Shown here: piece after piece, positions 25,654-34,247 of the stretch
How the letters are laid out: each line of letters begins with the position of its first letter
Numbering within the stretch: position 1 is the first letter of the stretch
NCBI RefSeq assembly: GCF_900163635.1
Contig: NZ_FUID01000066.1
Location: forward strand, 62,001 to 126,000
DNA: 64,000 nucleotides
Source: Leucobacter sp. 7(1)
Lineage (GTDB): Bacteria; Actinomycetota; Actinomycetes; Actinomycetales; Microbacteriaceae
Direction of reading: 5' to 3'
The notes under the pieces: generated by a model
What the model was told of the DNA's origin: nothing
The model's database searches: none
What the model saw: only the letters and a program-made list of their open reading frames with translations
Translations under genes and position numbers: made by a program

Positions 25654-26712
25654 CTACTCCGTTGGGCCCGCGTGGCCCGTCGCCGCCCCGAGGGAGCGCG
25701 GGCTTCCCCACTGCGCCCGCCAACCGATCAGCCACCGTTCCAGGCGGGCGTATGCATCGGCGCGCGGTCCCTCTGCGGACAGGAAGAGGTCATGGAGCCC
25801 GCCATTCACCCGATCCACTGTCACCGAGGACCCCAGTCTGAGCGCGGCCTTCGCCACTTCCTCGACGTCAAGAACGGTGTCAGCCCGGGTCAGGTCATCG
25901 TTCCACCGGAGCGGCAACGCCGAACGTGCAGACAACAGCACCCCGATGGGTGCCTCGATGCCAAGCCCATGACTGACCTGCTCATGCCCGGCGAGAATCG
26001 CGCGCAACCAGCCCGTCGAGACCGCGTGACTCCGCTCAGGACGCCACCGCGGATCGATCGCCGCGAGCTCGGCTTGCGGGCCAACCTCATGTTGCGCGCG
26101 CGAGTAGAAGCCATAGTCGAGCTGCGGCGCGACGTCCTTCGGTTTGAACCGCGCGCCCAGCGTGACAAGCGGCGCGATCAGCTGCCGGCCTGCGGTCGTG
26201 AACTGGAATTCCAACCACGGGCTGTTGAGCACGAGTCCGTCCGCCCGCCCCGGATGCCGACCGGCCCAGAGACTCAGTACCAAGCCGCCAGTTGAGTGCC
26301 CGCAGAGCACAAGCTTCCGAGTGGGGTCGCTCTCTCCGGCCTCGGCGATGAGCTCGAGCGCTCGCCCGATCTCCGCGTCGTACTCTTCCAAATTGTCGAT
26401 GTAGCCCGCAGTTTGCCCCTCGCGCAGACTGCGGCCATACTTTCGCAGATCGAGGGCGAAGAACCTGGCACCACGGACCGTCCAGAACTCCGCGAGTTCC
26501 CGCTGAAAGAAGTAGTCCGACCAGCCGTGAACGTAGAGCACGTCTACCCCTTCGAGCAGACGCCGCTGTCCCCAGATCCGGGCCCAGAGGTGCCGCTGCG
26601 GCGGGTCCGACCGGACCAGCGTCGCGCTCAGCGGCCCCTCCTCATCGGCACCAAGGTCGATGTCAGTGCACACATACCCCGGTCCCAGGATGTCTTCTCG
26701 CCACACCGTCAT
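25654..26712 (-). CDS. Alpha/beta hydrolase (serine aminopeptidase/lysophospholipase type)
   Basis: 352 residues. Features of the S33/hydrolase_4 fold: oxyanion region VLYVHGWSDYF, DLRKYGRS, and nucleophile elbow LCGHSTGGLV near residue 167. The catalytic Asp/His lie in the C-terminal third (HDLFLSAEG contains the likely His). No signal peptide, so a cytoplasmic esterase or lysophospholipase is likely. Only ten bases from the NUDIX gene, so co-transcribed with it. Confidence 0.85.
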   Translation of the reverse strand: MTVWREDILGPGYVCTDIDLGADEEGPLSATLVRSDPPQRHLWARIWGQRRLLEGVDVLYVHGWSDYFFQRELAEFWTVRGARFFALDLRKYGRSLREGQTAGYIDNLEEYDAEIGRALELIAEAGESDPTRKLVLCGHSTGGLVLSLWAGRHPGRADGLVLNSPWLEFQFTTAGRQLIAPLVTLGARFKPKDVAPQLDYGFYSRAQHEVGPQAELAAIDPRWRPERSHAVSTGWLRAILAGHEQVSHGLGIEAPIGVLLSARSALPLRWNDDLTRADTVLDVEEVAKAALRLGSSVTVDRVNGGLHDLFLSAEGPRADAYARLERWLIGWRAQWGSPRSLGAATGHAGPTE

Positions 26713-27056
26713 GGGGCCAGTCTATGTCGGCACGGGAGTTCGATCAGTGGCCGGGGCGCAGCGTGAGCTCGCCCATGCTCACCTCCGCGGAAATCCGGTA
26801 GGGCGAGTCCGCGGCAGTCCGGAGGTCGTTCCGAACCTCCCCGATACTGGATCTTGTCTGCACAACGTAGCTCTCATCCGGAAGTTCAAGCGTCACGCTC
26901 CCGATCCCCACCTCCACATCGATTGTGGTGGGTGCGTCTCCGCGCAGGCGCGCGTCGAGATCCCCCATCGACACCTCGAAATCCGCGGCCTGAACCCCGG
27001 TGAACTCACCCGTGAACTTTCCCACTCCGACAGTGATGTCGAGCTCCCGCGCCTCA

Positions 27057-27158
27057 CCGGTGACGGAGGCCACCCTCGAGGTGACCGGCCCGCGCGCGGA
27101 TCAGTGGCGTCTGAGCCGTGACGAGGAGAGCCTCGTGGTGACAAGTCCGCGAGGCGTC
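27057..27158. repeat. 102-bp perfect inverted repeat, left copy
   Basis: Reverse complement of 27261-27362, identical at all 102 positions when compared base by base. This copy is antisense relative to the gene it lies in, so it is the derived one. The spacer between copies (27159-27260) is also 102 bases. Confidence 0.92.
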
Positions 27159-27260
27159 CACGTCAAGCGCACGGGTGGCGAATTCCTGCGGCAGCGTAAG
27201 CGTTCCTACCGTGGACGTGCCGCGATCCGGCGGGCAGAATCCAAACCAGCAGCTCCCTCC

Positions 27261-27362
27261 GACGCCTCGCGGACTTGTCACCACGAGGCTCTCCTCGTCA
27301 CGGCTCAGACGCCACTGATCCGCGCGCGGGCCGGTCACCTCGAGGGTGGCCTCCGTCACCGG
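27261..27362. repeat. 102-bp perfect inverted repeat, right copy
   Basis: Sense-oriented (parental) copy within the DUF4097-like gene, coding the VTEATLEVTGP...VTSPRG segment on the minus strand. Confidence 0.92.
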
Positions 27363-27612
27363 GCCATAGGCGAGCGTGAACTCGGCTGTGTTGATGTCCA
27401 GGTCGAGCTCGGTGATTCCCTGCGCAGACGCCGTGTTGGACCCGCCCGAGGCACCACTCACCGTGGCCCCGACGGCGGCTGAGGCCGCTGAGGCACCGAT
27501 CCCGAGGATCATCAAGCCACCAACTGCGGCGGTGCTCCACAGGATGGCGGATCCGGCGGCGCTGCGGCCGGTACGTTCGGTGGGCGTGGGCTGCTGTGGC
27601 TGAGTCATGAGG

Positions 27613-28305
27613 TCACACTCCAGTCTGGGGGTTCGGAAAGGTCTGCGGAGGCACCGCACCGGTGCTCTCCAGGTGCGCGATCGCGGCCAGGACGCGGCGA
27701 TTGCCCGCTTCGTCCGGGCTTAACCCGAGCTTCTGAAAGATCGCGGTGATGTGCTTTTCAACGCTGGCCTCCGAGAGGAAGAGCAGCCCGGCAATCGCCT
27801 GGTTTGAGCGGCCCTCGGCCAGCGCGGCAAGGACAGTACGCTCGCGATCCGTGAGCGCCGCCATACGGTCGCCCCGGCCCCTCCGGTTGAGCAGCTGCGC
27901 CACGACCTCTGGATCCAGCACGGTCGCCCCGCCCGCGATTCGTTCAACCGCATCGATAAAGTCGGCCACATCGGCCACACGATCTTTGAGGAGATAGCCG
28001 AACGCCCCGCCCTGCGCGGCGATCAATTCGCTCGCGTAGCGCTCCTCAACGTACTGCGAGAGCACGAGCACGGGGAGTTGCGGGTGGGCCGCGCGGAGTT
28101 CCCGCGCCAGGCGGATCCCCTCGTCGGTGAACGTGGGCGGCAGCCGCACGTCGAGGATGCACAGCTCCGGGACCTCCCGGCGCACGGCCTCGGCCACCCC
28201 ATCTGTGTCCGGGAGGGCCGCCACGACCTCGTGGCCCGAGTGTTCGAGCAGCCGGACCAGCCCCTCGCGGAGCAAAACGGAGTCTTCGCAGATCAGGATG
28301 CGCAC
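27613..28305 (-). CDS. NarL/LuxR-family response regulator
   Basis: 230 residues. Receiver domain (~1-120) with acidic pocket ICEDS, phospho-acceptor Asp in ELCILDVRLPP near residue 54, and Lys in YLLKDRVADV. The C-terminal LuxR helix-turn-helix is LTDRERTVLAALAEGRSNQAI with SEASVEKHITAIFQKLGL. It overlaps the sensor kinase gene by 13 bases and is followed 4 bases on by the broken DUF4097-like gene, an arrangement like LiaFSR-type envelope-stress systems. Confidence 0.93.
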   Translation of the reverse strand: MRILICEDSVLLREGLVRLLEHSGHEVVAALPDTDGVAEAVRREVPELCILDVRLPPTFTDEGIRLARELRAAHPQLPVLVLSQYVEERYASELIAAQGGAFGYLLKDRVADVADFIDAVERIAGGATVLDPEVVAQLLNRRGRGDRMAALTDRERTVLAALAEGRSNQAIAGLLFLSEASVEKHITAIFQKLGLSPDEAGNRRVLAAIAHLESTGAVPPQTFPNPQTGV

Positions 28306-29567
28306 GGGACACTCACCTCCAAGGACGTCGGCCCGCCCTGCGGGCTATCGATACGGACCGTACCGCCGGCCGCCTGGATCCGGTTCGTGATGCCATCGAG
28401 GCCACCGCCCGGGAGCACGCGTGCCCCGCCGATGCCGTTGTCTTCGACCCGCGCCCACAGCGTGTTCTCGTCCCGCAGTCGCACAACCACGCGGCACTCG
28501 CTCGCCCGAGAATGCTTCGCGGCATTGGTGAGTGACTCGGCGATCGCGAAGTACACGGCCGTTTCCGCCTCGCGACTGCAGCGACCCTGCAAGCGCACAT
28601 CGAGCACCACGGGGATGTGCGAGCGCCCGGCCAGCGCCGAGAGTGCGGCGTCCAGGCCCCGGTCGTCGAGAACGGAGGCATGGATCCCGCGCGCCAACTG
28701 ACGCAGCTCGGTGATCGCCGCCTTCGTCGAGGTGTGTGCCTCCGCGATGAGCGCCTTCGCTCCCGCGGGATCCGCGTCGATCTGCTGCTGCGCCAGGCCA
28801 AGCGTCATCCCCACCGACACGAGGCGCGGTTGCACCCCATCGTGGAGGTCCCGCTCGATCCTGGTGCGCTCAACCTCGGCCGCGCGCACGGCCCCGGCAC
28901 GCTGCTGGACCGACGCCTGCACCTGCCGGGTCAGCTGCTGCGCTTTTGCACCGGCGGTCGCGAGTGGGATTGTAATGAGACGGTGCAGGAGCGCAATTCC
29001 GACGGCCAACGCGAGACTGATCAGGGCGCTCAGGATCCCCCACAGCGGAGTGTCCAGAGTCGCGAGAAGTCCCACGATCGAGGTGTCCTGTGGCAGGGTG
29101 CGGAGGTTACCGCCGAACAGCAGCACGATCCCCGTCACCACCGACCACAGGAAGCTCTGCACAAACGTCAGCATGATGACACCCAGCACGCACGTGATCA
29201 GGAAGCTTGAGACCGCGCGCCACATCCGGCCGTCCACGAACTGCCACCACACGGTGCGCAGGTAACCGGCGAAGCCAGGCTCCTGCCGCCTCACGGGCTG
29301 CAGCTCGGGGAGCTCCAAACGGTAGAGGGCACCGACCCGCACAATCTCGAACCAGCCCACACCAAACAGCGAGTACACAAGTCCAATGAGCGGGAAGATA
29401 CCGATGCCCAGCAAAATGATCGTGCCGAGACCGACGCCTAGCAGCGCGCAGAATATCGCGACAACGACCCATCCCATCACGCCGATCGCGGCGAGATGCA
29501 GGATTGTCAGGAAGATGCGAAGTGGGGGCCGCGGTGTGGCCGCCGGTGCGCTCGGAGAACTGCTCAT
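28293..29567 (-). CDS. Sensor histidine kinase (HisKA_3 type) with membrane sensor domain
   Basis: 424 residues. The N-terminal ~200 residues contain four membrane spans with little external sequence, like the PF13796 sensor domain of envelope-stress kinases. The dimerisation helix has the phospho-His in RIERDLHDGVQPRLV near 240. The ATPase has N-box-like NAAKHSRASEC and G-boxes VEDNGIGGA and GGGLDGITNR. It phosphorylates the overlapping response regulator. Confidence 0.92.
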   Translation of the reverse strand: MSSSPSAPAATPRPPLRIFLTILHLAAIGVMGWVVVAIFCALLGVGLGTIILLGIGIFPLIGLVYSLFGVGWFEIVRVGALYRLELPELQPVRRQEPGFAGYLRTVWWQFVDGRMWRAVSSFLITCVLGVIMLTFVQSFLWSVVTGIVLLFGGNLRTLPQDTSIVGLLATLDTPLWGILSALISLALAVGIALLHRLITIPLATAGAKAQQLTRQVQASVQQRAGAVRAAEVERTRIERDLHDGVQPRLVSVGMTLGLAQQQIDADPAGAKALIAEAHTSTKAAITELRQLARGIHASVLDDRGLDAALSALAGRSHIPVVLDVRLQGRCSREAETAVYFAIAESLTNAAKHSRASECRVVVRLRDENTLWARVEDNGIGGARVLPGGGLDGITNRIQAAGGTVRIDSPQGGPTSLEVSVPCAS

Positions 29568-29636
29568 ACCCCTACGGTAGAGCGCTCCGGACGCCCGCGG
29601 CAGCCGGGAGGCCGGAGACTCGCGTTCCGGGTTTCC

Positions 29637-30050
29637 CTACTCTGGGTGCCCGGCGGCCACCATATCGATCACCGGCGCAGTCGCCACGGCGAAGCGCGGG
29701 GCCCTCGGGGGCCGGCGCGCATCGGACTCCCCAGCGAGGGTGCCGTCGGGGGCGATATGGCTAAACATGTGCTCGACAACCGCGAGAATGTGCGGATCTT
29801 CGATCCGGTACAGTTGGCGCCGCCCATCGCGCCGCGACGCAACCATTCCTGCCGCCCGCAGTTTCGCGAGATGCTGGCTTGTGGTGGGCACGGTCGCCCC
29901 CGTGCGTTCCGCAAGCGTCGTAACGTCGTACTCCCCCTCTGAGAGCAGCCACACGATGTGGAGGCGATTCGGCGTCGACAGCATATCGAAGGTGCCCGCG
30001 GCCGCAGCCAGCTGGGCGTCGGTCACCATCGGTTCAGGGGGAAGGTCCAT
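29637..30050 (-). CDS. ArsR/SmtB-family regulator with an alpha-5-type metal site
   Basis: 137 residues, start ATG 30050 with GGAGG about 11 bases upstream. Winged helix ~15-85: AGTFDMLSTPNRLHIVWLL, then recognition helix TVPTTSQHLAKLRAAGMV. No cysteines. Helix 5 reads DPHILAVVEHMFSH: an Asp-x-His pair and a His 11 residues later line up with D84, H86 and H97 of CzrA-type zinc/cobalt sensors; the fourth ligand (H100) is replaced by Pro, with His or Asp nearby. It is divergent from the ABC importer genes, which it probably represses. Confidence 0.82.
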   Translation of the reverse strand: MDLPPEPMVTDAQLAAAAGTFDMLSTPNRLHIVWLLSEGEYDVTTLAERTGATVPTTSQHLAKLRAAGMVASRRDGRRQLYRIEDPHILAVVEHMFSHIAPDGTLAGESDARRPPRAPRFAVATAPVIDMVAAGHPE

Positions 30051-30074
30051 ACCTCTATGATCCTCCGTTCTGTA

Positions 30075-30131
30075 ACTTGCGCAAGTCAATGCATATTCGA
30101 ACTATGCTGGCGGGGGCGCTGCCCCGCCAGC
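30075..30131. promoter_or_regulatory. Palindromes and leader hairpin between ArsR gene and ABC importer
   Basis: Perfect 12-bp palindrome ACTTGCGCAAGT (30075-30086); GCATA-7 nt-TATGC around TTCGAA (30091-30107); and a strong hairpin GCTGGCGGGG/CCCCGCCAGC (30106-30115, 30122-30131, 6-base loop). The palindromes are good candidates for ArsR operators covering both promoters. The hairpin would fold in the importer's 5' leader and has no T-run, so it is more likely a stability or attenuation element than a terminator. Confidence 0.5.
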
Positions 30132-30192
30132 AGCACACCCCTCTGGCCGGGCGTCCGCAGCGCATCCCCGAGCGGAGAAGAGGAACCCCGAC

Positions 30193-31941
30193 GTGACTCC
30201 CCCGCTCTCCGGTCCCCTCAGCGGGGTCGACGGGGTGCTGCGCGTCCGCAAACGTCGCATCGCAGACATCGTGGTGATCCTCGCCGTGGCCGTATCGTTC
30301 TGGCTCCTCATCGAGCTCGGTCAGGGGTTCACGGACCCCTTCGACCCGGAGGTGGCACCCGAGAGCGTATCGACGGATCCCGCGCAGCTCCCGGCCTACG
30401 CTGGGCGCTCGCTCCTGCGCATGTTCCTCGCGCTCGGCGCTTCCACTGTGTGCGCTCTGGTGGTGGCGACCGCGGCTGCGCGGCTCCCCCGGGCCGGCCG
30501 TGTGATTCTCCCCGCTCTGGACGTGCTGCAGTCCGTGCCCGTTCTCGGGTTTCTCTCGGTGACAATTGGGCTGTGGCTCGTACTGTTCCCCGGGACCGCA
30601 CTCGGGCTCGAGCTCGCGGCGATCTTCGCGATCTTCACGAGCCAGGTGTGGAACATGACCTTTGCCTACTACCAGTCGCTCATCACCCAACCGCGGGATC
30701 TGGCCGAGGCTGCCCACACGCTCCGGCTCACCCGGTGGCAACGGTTTTGGGTCCTCGACGCCCCTCACGGTGCCTTCCCGCTCGTGTGGAACGGCATGAT
30801 GAGCTTTGGCGGGGGCTGGTTCTTTCTCATTGCTTCCGAAGTGATCACTGTCAACCACCGCACGTTGGCGCTGCCCGGCATCGGTTCCTACGCTGCTGCT
30901 GCTGCAGAACGGGCAGAACCCGGGCGTCTCCTCCTCGCCGCCAGCGTGATGGTGATGGTGATCCTCGGCGTCAATGTCCTCTTCTGGCGCCCCCTCACCG
31001 CCTGGGCGGAACGCTTCCGCACCGGCGACACCAACACCGCCGCCCCGCAACGCAGCCTGGTCCTGGACCTGCTGCGCCGCTCCGCGGTGCCCCAGCTCCT
31101 CCGGCGCAGCTGGGAACCGCTGGGTGACCTACTCGACCGAGTCACCCGAGGATTCGGACTGTCGGACCGGCCCCACCGAACCAGCCCTCGCCGCCGCCGA
31201 GCCGCGGACATCGCCTTCGGGCTCGTGGTGACCGGCCTCCTCGGTTGGGGTCTTATCGCCATGCTCAGATTCATCACGGCGGAGTCCGGGCTGGAGCAGT
31301 TCGCGGTGGCCGCCGGTCTGGGAGTATTGACCTTCGCCCGCGTTATTGTTCTCCTCATTCTCGGCACGCTCGTGTGGGTGCCCGTCGGCGTGTGGATCGG
31401 CTTGAACCCGCGCGTAACGCGCATTGCGCAGCCCCTCGTGCAAGTACTCGCAAGCTTTCCGGCAAACTTCCTGTTCCCCTTCGCGGCGCTCCTATTGCTC
31501 TCGACAGGGATCAGCCTGGACATCGGTGGAATCCTGCTGATGTCGCTCGGTGCGCAGTGGTACATCCTGTTCAACGTCATCGCGGGTGCCGCTGCGATCC
31601 CCATCGATCTCCGGGACGCAGCCCAGACAATGCGATTGTCGCGCTGGATGACGTGGCGCCAGCTGCTGCTCCCTGCGGTGTTCGGTTCCTGGGTTACCGG
31701 TGCCCTCACCGCCGCGGGAGGCGCGTGGAACGCCTCCATCGTCGCCGAGATCGTGAGTTATGGCGGCACCACGTTGACCGCCCACGGTCTCGGAGCGTAC
31801 ATCGCGGATGCGACACGCCACGGTGAACTCGGGAACGTTCTTGTCGGCGTTCTGGTGATGAGCGTGTGTGTTGTCGTGCTGAACCGGGTGCTGTGGCGGC
31901 GCCTCTACGCGCTGGCCGAGTCACGCTACGCTCTCAACTAG
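30193..31941 (+). CDS. ABC importer permease, two fused permease domains
   Basis: 582 residues, about twelve membrane spans in two BPD-type permease halves. Each half carries an EAA loop that docks to the ATPase: EAAHTLRLTRWQRFWVLDAP near residue 175 and DAAQTMRLSRWMTWRQLLLP near 475. The second half resembles NitT/TauT (nitrate, sulfonate, bicarbonate) permeases. Fusion of two permeases in one chain is typical of a subset with an AAA-associated C-terminal ATPase. Substrate unknown; the neighbouring metal-type ArsR gene hints at a metal or metal complex. Confidence 0.87.
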   Translation: MTPPLSGPLSGVDGVLRVRKRRIADIVVILAVAVSFWLLIELGQGFTDPFDPEVAPESVSTDPAQLPAYAGRSLLRMFLALGASTVCALVVATAAARLPRAGRVILPALDVLQSVPVLGFLSVTIGLWLVLFPGTALGLELAAIFAIFTSQVWNMTFAYYQSLITQPRDLAEAAHTLRLTRWQRFWVLDAPHGAFPLVWNGMMSFGGGWFFLIASEVITVNHRTLALPGIGSYAAAAAERAEPGRLLLAASVMVMVILGVNVLFWRPLTAWAERFRTGDTNTAAPQRSLVLDLLRRSAVPQLLRRSWEPLGDLLDRVTRGFGLSDRPHRTSPRRRRAADIAFGLVVTGLLGWGLIAMLRFITAESGLEQFAVAAGLGVLTFARVIVLLILGTLVWVPVGVWIGLNPRVTRIAQPLVQVLASFPANFLFPFAALLLLSTGISLDIGGILLMSLGAQWYILFNVIAGAAAIPIDLRDAAQTMRLSRWMTWRQLLLPAVFGSWVTGALTAAGGAWNASIVAEIVSYGGTTLTAHGLGAYIADATRHGELGNVLVGVLVMSVCVVVLNRVLWRRLYALAESRYALN

Positions 31942-31961
31942 TTCACCTGCGGAGACCAGAT

Positions 31962-33326
31962 ATGAATCTCACCTCACCAGAATCCGACCCGATCGAGCTG
32001 ATTCGCGCAGACCGGGTATCGCTGTCATTCCCTGCAGCCGACGGGGGTGTGTTTGAGGTGCTCTCCGATGTGAGCCTCACCTTGCGCCCTGGTGAGATCG
32101 TCGCACTGCTGGGTCGATCAGGCTCCGGCAAGTCCACGCTCCTCCGGCTCCTGGCGGGGCTCCTTGACCCTTCGGCCGGGTCCGTGTCCTATCGGGGAAC
32201 CCCGCTTGCTGGCGCAAACCCGGGTACCGCGATGGTGTTCCAGTCCTTCGCGCTCATGCCGTGGCTCACGGTGCTCGACAACGTGGAACTGGGCCTTCGG
32301 GGTGCCGGGATCCCGCGCAAGCTGCGCCGGGAACGGGCGCTGGCGGCGATCGACGCGATCGGCCTTGACGGATTCGAGTCCGCCTACCCTCGCGAGCTCT
32401 CTGGTGGCATGCGGCAGCGTGTCGGATTCGCGCGCGCCTTTGTGCAACAGCCGGACGTGCTGCTCATGGACGAGCCGTTCTCCGCGCTCGACGTACTCAC
32501 GGCCGAGAACCTCCGCGCAGAGCTGATTTCGATGTGGGAGGCCCCAGGCTTCCCGACACGGTCAATTTGCATCGTGACACACAATATCGACGAGGCGGTG
32601 CTGCTCGCCGATCGCGTGCTCGTATTGGGTGGTGCCCCGGCACGCATCACCGCTGAAGTACCGATCCTGGTCCCCCGCCCGCGCGATCGCCGCAGCCCCA
32701 CGTTTGAGGCCGCAGTTGACCATCTCTACGCCCTTCTTACTGGGCAGGACAAAACCACCACCCGCTCGGGAGGCACCCCCGGCCCGCTCACCCATCCGCT
32801 CCCCGCGGCGACTGTCGGCGGGCTAGCGGGGCTCGTCCAGATTGTTGTCTCGCATGACGGGCAAACCGATCTTCCCGATCTCGCGGACGAACTCGCCTTC
32901 GACGTCGACGATCTGTTGCCGCTCGTGGATGCCGCGCAGATGCTGGGGCTCCTCGAGGTTGAAGGTGCGCAGGCCTTCCTCACCGAAATCGGCTGGGCCT
33001 GGCAGTCCGCGGATATTCAGGCAAGCAAGCGGCTCTTCGCCGAGCTTGCCGTGGCGCGCGCCCCACTCGTGGGCACGATCGTGCGGGCGCTGGAGCACAG
33101 CAACGAGGGCGCGCTGCGTGATGATTTCTTCCGCGATGTGCTTCGCCGGGCGTACGGTGCCGACGACGCGCAGAAACAGCTCGATCTCGCCATCGATTGG
33201 GGGCGGTACGGCGAGCTGTTCGACTACGACGCCGACTCCGGAGAGATCGTGCTCACCGAACTTGCCGCGGGCTTCACGGAACTCCTCCGAGGGGACGACA
33301 CTGCTCCGGGCGGGGAGCCGCTGTAG
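31962..33326 (+). CDS. ABC importer ATPase with AAA-associated C-terminal domain
   Basis: 454 residues, ATG 31962 after a GGAGA site. ATPase domain ~10-240: Walker A GRSGSGKSTLL, Q-loop VFQSFALMPW, signature LSGGMRQRVGFARA, Walker B LLMDEPFSALD, switch His in IVTHNIDEAV. The extra ~150-residue C-terminal region (GLAGLVQIVVSHDGQTDLPD onward) matches the AAA-associated C-terminal domain found in NitT/TauT-type importers, thought to be regulatory. Pairs with the fused permease 20 bases upstream. No substrate-binding protein gene is present. Confidence 0.9.
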   Translation: MNLTSPESDPIELIRADRVSLSFPAADGGVFEVLSDVSLTLRPGEIVALLGRSGSGKSTLLRLLAGLLDPSAGSVSYRGTPLAGANPGTAMVFQSFALMPWLTVLDNVELGLRGAGIPRKLRRERALAAIDAIGLDGFESAYPRELSGGMRQRVGFARAFVQQPDVLLMDEPFSALDVLTAENLRAELISMWEAPGFPTRSICIVTHNIDEAVLLADRVLVLGGAPARITAEVPILVPRPRDRRSPTFEAAVDHLYALLTGQDKTTTRSGGTPGPLTHPLPAATVGGLAGLVQIVVSHDGQTDLPDLADELAFDVDDLLPLVDAAQMLGLLEVEGAQAFLTEIGWAWQSADIQASKRLFAELAVARAPLVGTIVRALEHSNEGALRDDFFRDVLRRAYGADDAQKQLDLAIDWGRYGELFDYDADSGEIVLTELAAGFTELLRGDDTAPGGEPL

Positions 33327-33356
33327 CCGTTCCCGCCCGGAACTGCCATCGCGTCG

Positions 33357-34247
33357 CTAACGCAGCTGGCCTGCGCGCTTCACTGTGTAGATCGGAATCA
33401 CAGCGAGGCAGAACACCCCGATGATCTGGACCCATGCGGAGTACGGCCAGCTCAACTCGGGCATCACCTCGAAGTTCTGCCCGTACCAGTTGATGAGGGT
33501 CGACCCCGGGATGAGGATCGCCCACAACACGGTGAAGATCTTGACAACGTTCAGGTCACTCGTCGAGATCTGCTGCGCGGTGCCGCGAGCGTGGAAGCGA
33601 TGCCGTTCCACGAGGAACTCCACGCGCCCCGCAAGGGCATCCCCCTGCTGAATCAGCGCGTCAAGTTCTTCCCGCGGGAGCACGCTCTCACCCTCCGCGG
33701 CCTGCCGCCGGAGAAGCCGGCCCAGCTGCGTGAGGCGGCCCACGGAATACGACACCTGGGAGAGCACCGCGTCGATGTCAGTGAGTACGGAGTTGACGCT
33801 CGGGAGGTCGCTGACGCTGATGCCCCGGGTGTCTCCGGCGTCCTCCGCGAGCACCGCAACGGAGCTGCGGACCCGACGAATGTCAGACTCGATGCGCCCG
33901 AGACTCTCGGCGTTCGCTTGGAAGCCGGCCCGCACGATCGCCAGACCCACGCCTCCCGTGCCGCGATCCTGCGCATCATCCCAGTGCAGCTGCGCCTCCA
34001 CGTCCTGCAGGAGTGGCACCCCGTTCCCGGGTTCGATCGTGATGATCTCGTCGCGCCCCAGGAGGACAGTGGCCTCGCTGACCGTCGCTCCGGCGGGATC
34101 GGGAGTGACGAACCGGACAGGGAAGCGGATTCCCGCTTCCGATCCGTCACTGACGGTGGTGCCCAGTAGTTCTGCTCGCTCGAGCTCCTCGGGGCCCGTC
34201 ACCATCACTCGGGTCCAGCTGCGGTGTGTCAGGGTACGCAAGCTCAT
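33357..34247 (-). CDS. CorA-like channel protein with GQN in place of GMN (paralog 1)
   Basis: 296 residues, ATG 34247 (ATGA with paralog 2). Long charged helical cytoplasmic domain, then two C-terminal spans. CorA pentamers normally carry YGMNF at the pore mouth for hydrated Mg2+ selection; this protein has INWYGQNFEVMPEL near residue 257. The C-terminus is VKRAGQLR, the basic end expected after the second span. Last gene of the M-box-controlled operon; convergent with the ABC ATPase gene. Ion selectivity cannot be predicted. Confidence 0.8.
   Translation of the reverse strand: MSLRTLTHRSWTRVMVTGPEELERAELLGTTVSDGSEAGIRFPVRFVTPDPAGATVSEATVLLGRDEIITIEPGNGVPLLQDVEAQLHWDDAQDRGTGGVGLAIVRAGFQANAESLGRIESDIRRVRSSVAVLAEDAGDTRGISVSDLPSVNSVLTDIDAVLSQVSYSVGRLTQLGRLLRRQAAEGESVLPREELDALIQQGDALAGRVEFLVERHRFHARGTAQQISTSDLNVVKIFTVLWAILIPGSTLINWYGQNFEVMPELSWPYSAWVQIIGVFCLAVIPIYTVKRAGQLR

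Larger units (their letters stand above)
26744..27608 (-). pseudogene. DUF4097-like membrane protein gene disrupted by an inverted duplication
   Basis: The start at ATG 27608 gives a cytoplasmic N-terminus, one span (LWSTAAVGGLMILGIGAS) and repeats of a DUF4097-like beta-helix (VTEATLEVTGPRADQW, STVGTLTLPQEFATRALDV). The frame then enters an antisense copy of its own earlier sequence and stops at 27054. The remaining C-terminal part (ELDITVGVGKFTGEFTG ... SAEVSMGELTLRPGH) continues in another frame to 26744. The two halves differ by one base in phase. It lies after a two-component system, where such proteins usually act as sensor modulators. Confidence 0.7.

Noticed and set aside
27057-27362. 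Invertible phase-variation switch
   Set aside because: Flipping the spacer would not give a sensible reading frame for the DUF4097-like gene and no recombinase lies nearby.
27000-27482. Plus-strand frame spanning both inverted repeats as a gene
   Set aside because: It exists only because the duplicated segment is read in sense on both strands; the middle has no protein-like character.
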